A stretch of 9,872 nucleotides of DNA from Planctomycetaceae bacterium (GTDB lineage: Bacteria; Planctomycetota; Planctomycetia; Pirellulales; Pirellulaceae): contig DTSG01000356.1 of NCBI GenBank assembly GCA_012965455.1, positions 1-9,872 of the forward strand, read 5' to 3'. The first letter of the stretch is position 1, and the number at the start of each line of letters is the position of its first letter. The notes beneath the pieces are model-generated. The model did no database searches, had not been told where the DNA came from, and saw only the letters and a list, made by a program, of their open reading frames with translations. The translations under genes were made by a program, and so were the position numbers. This document shows positions 6,346 through 9,872 of this stretch, piece by piece.

Positions 6346-7101
6346 TTATGCTATTGGAAATAGGGCTTGCATTAGATCCGGAGTGCCCAGTGAACGCGTG
6401 GGATAGAATATTTCGCCAGCGGCATATCCCGCGCCGGCGCCGACATGCATCGCGAACGCTTTAACACGGTCATAGACATAGTTCTTTTCCGCCGGGAATT
6501 GAGTGGCATAGCAGCGGATGGATTCCAGCTTCTGTTGCAGCGTGTCGCTGATATCTGTCGTGATATGCCCACAGGCGGCGACACCGTGCATTGGTTCAAA
6601 TGCGAGTTGAAAATAGAGTTGGCGAGAGATGATATGCGGCGGCACATCGCCAAAATGATCGGGCCATTTACATAATCGTGAATAAAAGACTGCCGCATCT
6701 GTGATCAGCATCGCTTGATAATGATCCGGCGAAGCCAGCGGTGTTTTATCTCCAAATCCCAGTACGACTTTAGGACGGTATTGGCGAAACAGTTTTGCCA
6801 AGGCCACGCGTGCTTCAAAACTGTCGAACAACCGGCGGTTGGGCAGTTCCATTGTGATCCGTTTGTGAACACCGAGCACTTCAGCGGCTTGTTTTGCTTC
6901 TTGTAGTCGAACCTCAGGTCCAGGGCTGAGTGGAGTTGGTTCGCCGTCAGTCAAATCAATGATACCGACGCGGTATCCTTGCTGCACCATTCGCGCGAGT
7001 GTTCCTCCACAGGCAATCTCGACGTCATCTGGATGGGCCCCCACGGCAATAAGGTCGAGTTGTTGGTCGTCGTCTTTGTGGCTCTTCGATTCAGCGGACA
7101 T
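6346..7101 (-). CDS. PIG-L/LmbE-family zinc deacetylase (BshB1-like)
   Basis: This 251-residue cytoplasmic protein belongs to the PIG-L/LmbE family, whose members remove the acetyl group from N-acetylglucosamine-containing substrates with a zinc ion. The signature AHPDDVE gives H23, D25, D26 and E28. The second zinc-ligand region is SPDH with H127; the first His of the common HPDH form is Ser124 here. The N-terminal layout, the GGT turn and the total length resemble BshB1 of bacillithiol synthesis (about 234 residues), but the rest of that pathway is not in the window, so the substrate is open. The gene starts 38 bp after the transglutaminase-like lipoprotein gene on the same strand and is probably co-transcribed with it. 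Its ribosome site is weak (GAAG). The stop nearly abuts the converging AhpD-like gene. Amino-sugar or mycothiol-type conjugates are alternative substrates. Confidence 0.9.
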   Translation of the reverse strand: MSAESKSHKDDDQQLDLIAVGAHPDDVEIACGGTLARMVQQGYRVGIIDLTDGEPTPLSPGPEVRLQEAKQAAEVLGVHKRITMELPNRRLFDSFEARVALAKLFRQYRPKVVLGFGDKTPLASPDHYQAMLITDAAVFYSRLCKWPDHFGDVPPHIISRQLYFQLAFEPMHGVAACGHITTDISDTLQQKLESIRCYATQFPAEKNYVYDRVKAFAMHVGAGAGYAAGEIFYPTRSLGTPDLMQALFPIA

Positions 7102-7139
7102 GGCAGTACTTCGGTTTAGGCAATTGTGTAAATCGCGGA

Positions 7140-8222
7140 CTATAGGTCGGAATACTTAAAGCCTTTGCGAAAAGATGAATGTTGTTTCCCATCGACTTCG
7201 GCATAGGGGTAAACAAGGAAATTCACTGGACCAGCCTGTTGTTGGGGCACTAGTTCTAGGTCACGGCCAATCGTAAACGCGATCCGATTTTCAGTGAGGC
7301 TGCCAAAGTAATAATCAGTCTTTGAGGGATCTTTATCCGCTTCCGAAATGTCAACGGGAATCCATTTTTTGTTGGCGACAAACTTGGCCCAGCAGTGGTA
7401 TCCGCTTACCGTGCCAGTGCCTCGTTCCGAAGAAATTGGAAATCCAATTTCAAATCGAGCTGGAATGTTTTGTTCACGACAGATAGAGATAAAGAGGCTA
7501 TGGAAATCCGTGCAGTTACCGTGCTGGCTGTCACATGCCCATGCTGAGTCGCCGCGTCCCCAGAGACCACCGGCGGGTTTGTCATATTTCATGTGCGTGT
7601 TGATGCTGTCATACAATTGTCGTCCGCGACGGAGGATATTTTGGTCGAGTTCCTTGCGGTCGATAAGTTGGTCTAATAGGTTGGCGGACGTAGGTACAAA
7701 ACGGCTTGCCGAGATAAACAACTCAGTTTGACTTTCATTGAAATATTCAGTTAGCGCCGGCAGGTGTTCCTGTCGTTCTAGTTCATAGCTAATTTTAAAA
7801 GGTACCTCCCCTTGCTCGGTCGCGGTCGCTTGGAAGTACAGTACGTGGTTACCAAACCGCAATTCGCGATTGATCTCGTATTCGCCTGGTACGTCAATTT
7901 GTTTGTTAAGGATTTTCTGCTCGTGGGTGTCCGTAGCAATCGGCAACCAAATTGAAACTTTGGCACCTGGCTTAATGTCTGTTAGGGCTCCCGCATAGGT
8001 GAACGTGAAGTGGCGGGACTGCGCCGCAATGCTGGTCGAATCACCAGTCGAGTCGGTATCGCACGTGCCGTCCGTGTCGCTAGCGAGATTCGCTGGTTCT
8101 GTGCCTATTGAGTTTGCCGTTGAGACGTTTTGGGTGTACGGGTCGCCGCTTGTCGGTTCATCTTGGCACCCAGCAAACAAGGTGCAAGTAGCGCCTATGA
8201 GTAGTAGCGTAGGAAGTTTCAT
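7140..8222 (-). CDS. Lipoprotein with transglutaminase-like domain
   Basis: This 360-residue protein begins with a short signal and a lipobox LFAGC, so Cys19 should be lipidated and the protein anchored in a membrane facing the periplasm. Residues about 20-66 form a polar linker rich in Asp, Thr, Ser and Gly. A beta-rich region (about 70-150) precedes the transglutaminase-like core, which has the expected catalytic triad: C237 in GNCTDFH, H276 in GYHCW and D291 in WIPVD. Bacterial proteins of this family are mostly thiol peptidases or have unknown roles, so the substrate is not predicted; a true protein cross-linker is one option. The start is fixed by the signal peptide, although the ribosome site is weak. 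The gene follows the terminator of the upstream oxidoreductase and is probably first in an operon with the PIG-L deacetylase. Confidence 0.9.
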   Translation of the reverse strand: MKLPTLLLIGATCTLFAGCQDEPTSGDPYTQNVSTANSIGTEPANLASDTDGTCDTDSTGDSTSIAAQSRHFTFTYAGALTDIKPGAKVSIWLPIATDTHEQKILNKQIDVPGEYEINRELRFGNHVLYFQATATEQGEVPFKISYELERQEHLPALTEYFNESQTELFISASRFVPTSANLLDQLIDRKELDQNILRRGRQLYDSINTHMKYDKPAGGLWGRGDSAWACDSQHGNCTDFHSLFISICREQNIPARFEIGFPISSERGTGTVSGYHCWAKFVANKKWIPVDISEADKDPSKTDYYFGSLTENRIAFTIGRDLELVPQQQAGPVNFLVYPYAEVDGKQHSSFRKGFKYSDL

Positions 8223-8276
8223 GTAATCCGTATCAATTTTTGAAACGCGCGAAAAGCACGATGAGTATTAAAGGAT

Positions 8277-8329
8277 AAAAAAACCCGGCGATCCAATCGC
8301 ATGTAATTGCGTGCAACGAGATCGCCGGG
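8277..8329 (-). terminator. Intrinsic terminator after the Gfo/Idh/MocA gene
   Basis: A perfect 9-bp GC-rich stem pairs 8321-8329 with 8284-8292 (CCCGGCGAT/ATCGCCGGG). On the minus strand it is followed by seven T residues (A-run 8277-8283). A small inner hairpin (8298-8301 with 8308-8311) may sit in the 28-nt loop. It lies 21 bp past the stop of the oxidoreductase and separates it from the lipoprotein gene on the same strand, which therefore needs its own promoter or read-through. I see no convincing promoter in the 54 bp that remain. Confidence 0.92.
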
Positions 8330-8350
8330 CGATTATTTTCGATGTGCGTT

Positions 8351-9679
8351 TTAGAGCACAACAGTGTTCTTGTCACCAGGAATGGCTACTTTATAGTTGC
8401 CGTCAGCATCCGGACTCAGCGGCGCGTCGTCATCCAGTGAATGCAATGCGTCAACATCACAAAGTTTAAGCTCAGAGTTAATAGCGTCATCCCATTTGAT
8501 CATTTGGCCCGAGTAAGTTGCCATGCGACCAAGGATTGAAGTCATCGTGCTTTTGGCACCATAGGCTGCTTCATTTGGAATGCGTCCTGCGCGGAGGTCT
8601 GCAAACATATCGTGGTGTTCTTGTTGGTGACCACCGCGACTGCCTTTGGTTCGGAAAATCTCTTTTCCATCGCCATCCCAAATAATACCTGAACGCATGT
8701 CGCAGGTGCCTTTAGATCCGTGAGCGTGTTCGGAAACAGCATTCCAACAACCACGGATGTGACGGCATTGACTGAATAGTTTCAATCCACTGGCGTATGT
8801 ATATTCAACAAAGTGATGGTCAAATATTTCGCCGTGGTCGATGCCATTGCGAACTTCACGACCACCTTGGCCCTGAGCGGAAATCGGGAAGTCGTCTTCG
8901 AGCCAATTCATGACATCGATATTGTGGATGTGTTGTTCGTCGATGTGGTCGCCACATAGCCAATTGAAATAGTACCAGTTTCGCATCTGGTACTCGAGTT
9001 CCGACTGACCGTCTTGACGCGGACGAACCCACACGCCACCGCCATTCCAGTAGACGCGGCCCAGATTGATGTCGCCAATAGCGCCGTCTTTGAGACGTGC
9101 AATGGTTTCGATGTAAGCCGGTTCATGGCGTCGTTGCAGGCCAACTTGTACACAGAGATTTTTGTCGACGGCAATCTTGTTGGCGTCGAGCACGCGGCGG
9201 ACACCAGGGGCGTCTGTAGCAACAGGTTTTTCCATGAAGACGTGGACGCCGGCGTTTACAGCTGCTTCAAAATGTAAAGGGCGGAAGCCCGGAGGTGTTG
9301 CTAGGATGATCAAGTCGATATCCGCTTCGAGTACTTGTTTGTAGGCATCGAGTCCAGTGAACATTGTTTCCTCAGTCACTTTGACTTTATCGCCATGCTT
9401 ACTTTTGATAGCGCGATAGGATCCTTGTAGACGATCGTCAAAGACGTCGGCCATCGCTACAATGTTGACTTCGCCGTTGGTATTCATCGCTTGCACAGCG
9501 GCTCCGGTACCGCGGCCACCACAGCCCACGAGTCCGATCTTGATTGTTTCATCACCGTAGGGATGTGCGGCTCGTGCGATTTGTAGGTTGCCAGCTACTG
9601 TGCTGCCAGCAACTAAGATGGTTGATTTTTTGATAAAGTCTCGGCGCGAACCCGTTTTGGATGGTGTTGCTTTTGTCAT
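8351..9679 (-). CDS. Tat-exported Gfo/Idh/MocA-family oxidoreductase
   Basis: This 442-residue NAD(P)-dependent dehydrogenase family member acts on sugars, inositols or related polyols. It opens with a twin-arginine signal, SRRDFIKK at 11-18, then a hydrophobic stretch ending ARAA near residue 38, so it should be exported already folded with its cofactor. The Rossmann nucleotide-binding motif GCGGRG is at 52-57. The catalytic lysine motif EKP is at 150-152. A second active-site segment, GDHIDEQHIHNID, lies at 243-255 with the His and Asp residues expected of the family. The C-terminal part is the usual alpha/beta substrate domain. GGAG lies 10 bp before the ATG and an intrinsic terminator follows the gene, so it is probably a single-gene unit. 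Export of this family is typical of planctomycetes. The substrate is not readable from the sequence. Confidence 0.94.
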   Translation of the reverse strand: MTKATPSKTGSRRDFIKKSTILVAGSTVAGNLQIARAAHPYGDETIKIGLVGCGGRGTGAAVQAMNTNGEVNIVAMADVFDDRLQGSYRAIKSKHGDKVKVTEETMFTGLDAYKQVLEADIDLIILATPPGFRPLHFEAAVNAGVHVFMEKPVATDAPGVRRVLDANKIAVDKNLCVQVGLQRRHEPAYIETIARLKDGAIGDINLGRVYWNGGGVWVRPRQDGQSELEYQMRNWYYFNWLCGDHIDEQHIHNIDVMNWLEDDFPISAQGQGGREVRNGIDHGEIFDHHFVEYTYASGLKLFSQCRHIRGCWNAVSEHAHGSKGTCDMRSGIIWDGDGKEIFRTKGSRGGHQQEHHDMFADLRAGRIPNEAAYGAKSTMTSILGRMATYSGQMIKWDDAINSELKLCDVDALHSLDDDAPLSPDADGNYKVAIPGDKNTVVL

Positions 9680-9746
9680 TGAATAAATTCTCCAACGCTC
9701 TGTATGCGTTTTGTCACTCGTTGTTAATAAGTTTCTGTTATCTGCT

Positions 9747-9752
9747 ATTATA
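9747..9752 (-). promoter_or_regulatory. Candidate -10 box for the Gfo/Idh/MocA gene
   Basis: On the minus strand this reads TATAAT, an exact match to the sigma-70 -10 consensus, 67 bp before the start codon. No good -35 hexamer lies 16-18 bp upstream; that position is close to a palindrome instead, which would suit an activator-dependent promoter. A single hexamer can occur by chance in AT-rich DNA, so confidence is modest. Confidence 0.4.
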
Positions 9753-9771
9753 AAGAGTCGGCGGAGCTGGT

Positions 9772-9787
9772 CGTCGCATTTGCGACG
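9772..9787. promoter_or_regulatory. Candidate palindromic operator upstream of the Gfo/Idh/MocA gene
   Basis: CGTCGCA at 9772-9778 and TGCGACG at 9781-9787 are exact reverse complements separated by TT. The site lies 19 bp upstream of the TATAAT box on the minus strand, overlapping or next to where the -35 element would be. This suits a transcription factor dimer site. The factor is unknown, and no second copy is seen in the window. The rest of the 193 bp before this gene (9680-9872) shows no other gene. Confidence 0.35.
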
Positions 9788-9872
9788 TATAAACTACTCC
9801 CAATACCGCTGCCTATCAGCATAATCGTAAAGGAAGTTGAGTACAACCAATTATTAACAAGTATTCCCGTCT

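Noticed and set aside
1..9872. CRISPR array, tRNA, IS element, phage or toxin-antitoxin genes
   Set aside because: No regularly spaced direct repeats, no tRNA-like folds, no transposase motifs and no small paired genes were seen; all sizeable coding frames are explained by housekeeping or metabolic families.

Overview
The window is ordinary chromosomal sequence of roughly balanced base composition. It fits a planctomycete, most likely of the Pirellulales type. This is an inference from gene style: two exported enzymes with Tat signals (a Gfo/Idh/MocA dehydrogenase and an SMP-30 lactonase), a secreted 7-bladed lactonase, a lipoprotein transglutaminase, and a ribonucleotide reductase whose small subunit closely resembles the chlamydial one (Chlamydiae and Planctomycetes share the PVC superphylum). 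There are no rRNA, tRNA, CRISPR, phage or IS features.

Layout. (1) 2-2620, plus strand: the 3' part of nrdA and complete nrdB, probably co-transcribed and closed by a clear intrinsic terminator. NrdB carries Phe where the tyrosyl radical normally sits and has an all-Glu/His ligand set, so it is predicted to be a class Ic (Mn/Fe type) subunit. (2) 2675-4543, plus strand: a secreted lactonase-type beta-propeller and a short MscS-type channel that lacks the usual C-terminal domain. (3) 4597-5730, minus strand: a Tat-exported SMP-30/gluconolactonase-like protein, divergent from (4) 5901-6338, plus strand: a carboxymuconolactone decarboxylase/AhpD-like protein with a CxxC motif. (5) 6346-8222, minus strand: a transglutaminase-like lipoprotein followed by a PIG-L/LmbE deacetylase, spaced as a two-gene operon. 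(6) 8277-9679, minus strand: a Tat-exported Gfo/Idh/MocA oxidoreductase with its own intrinsic terminator, then 193 bp of upstream DNA holding a TATAAT box and a small palindrome.

How the genes fit together. NrdA and NrdB form one enzyme that makes deoxyribonucleotides. The remaining genes do not make one obvious pathway, but three of them (7-bladed lactonase, SMP-30 lactonase, Gfo/Idh/MocA dehydrogenase) are exported and belong to families that act on sugars, sugar lactones or related polyols, which fits the extracytoplasmic carbohydrate metabolism common in planctomycetes. I see no defence, mobile or wholly new multi-gene system. The strongest observation is the class Ic radical-site substitution in NrdB.
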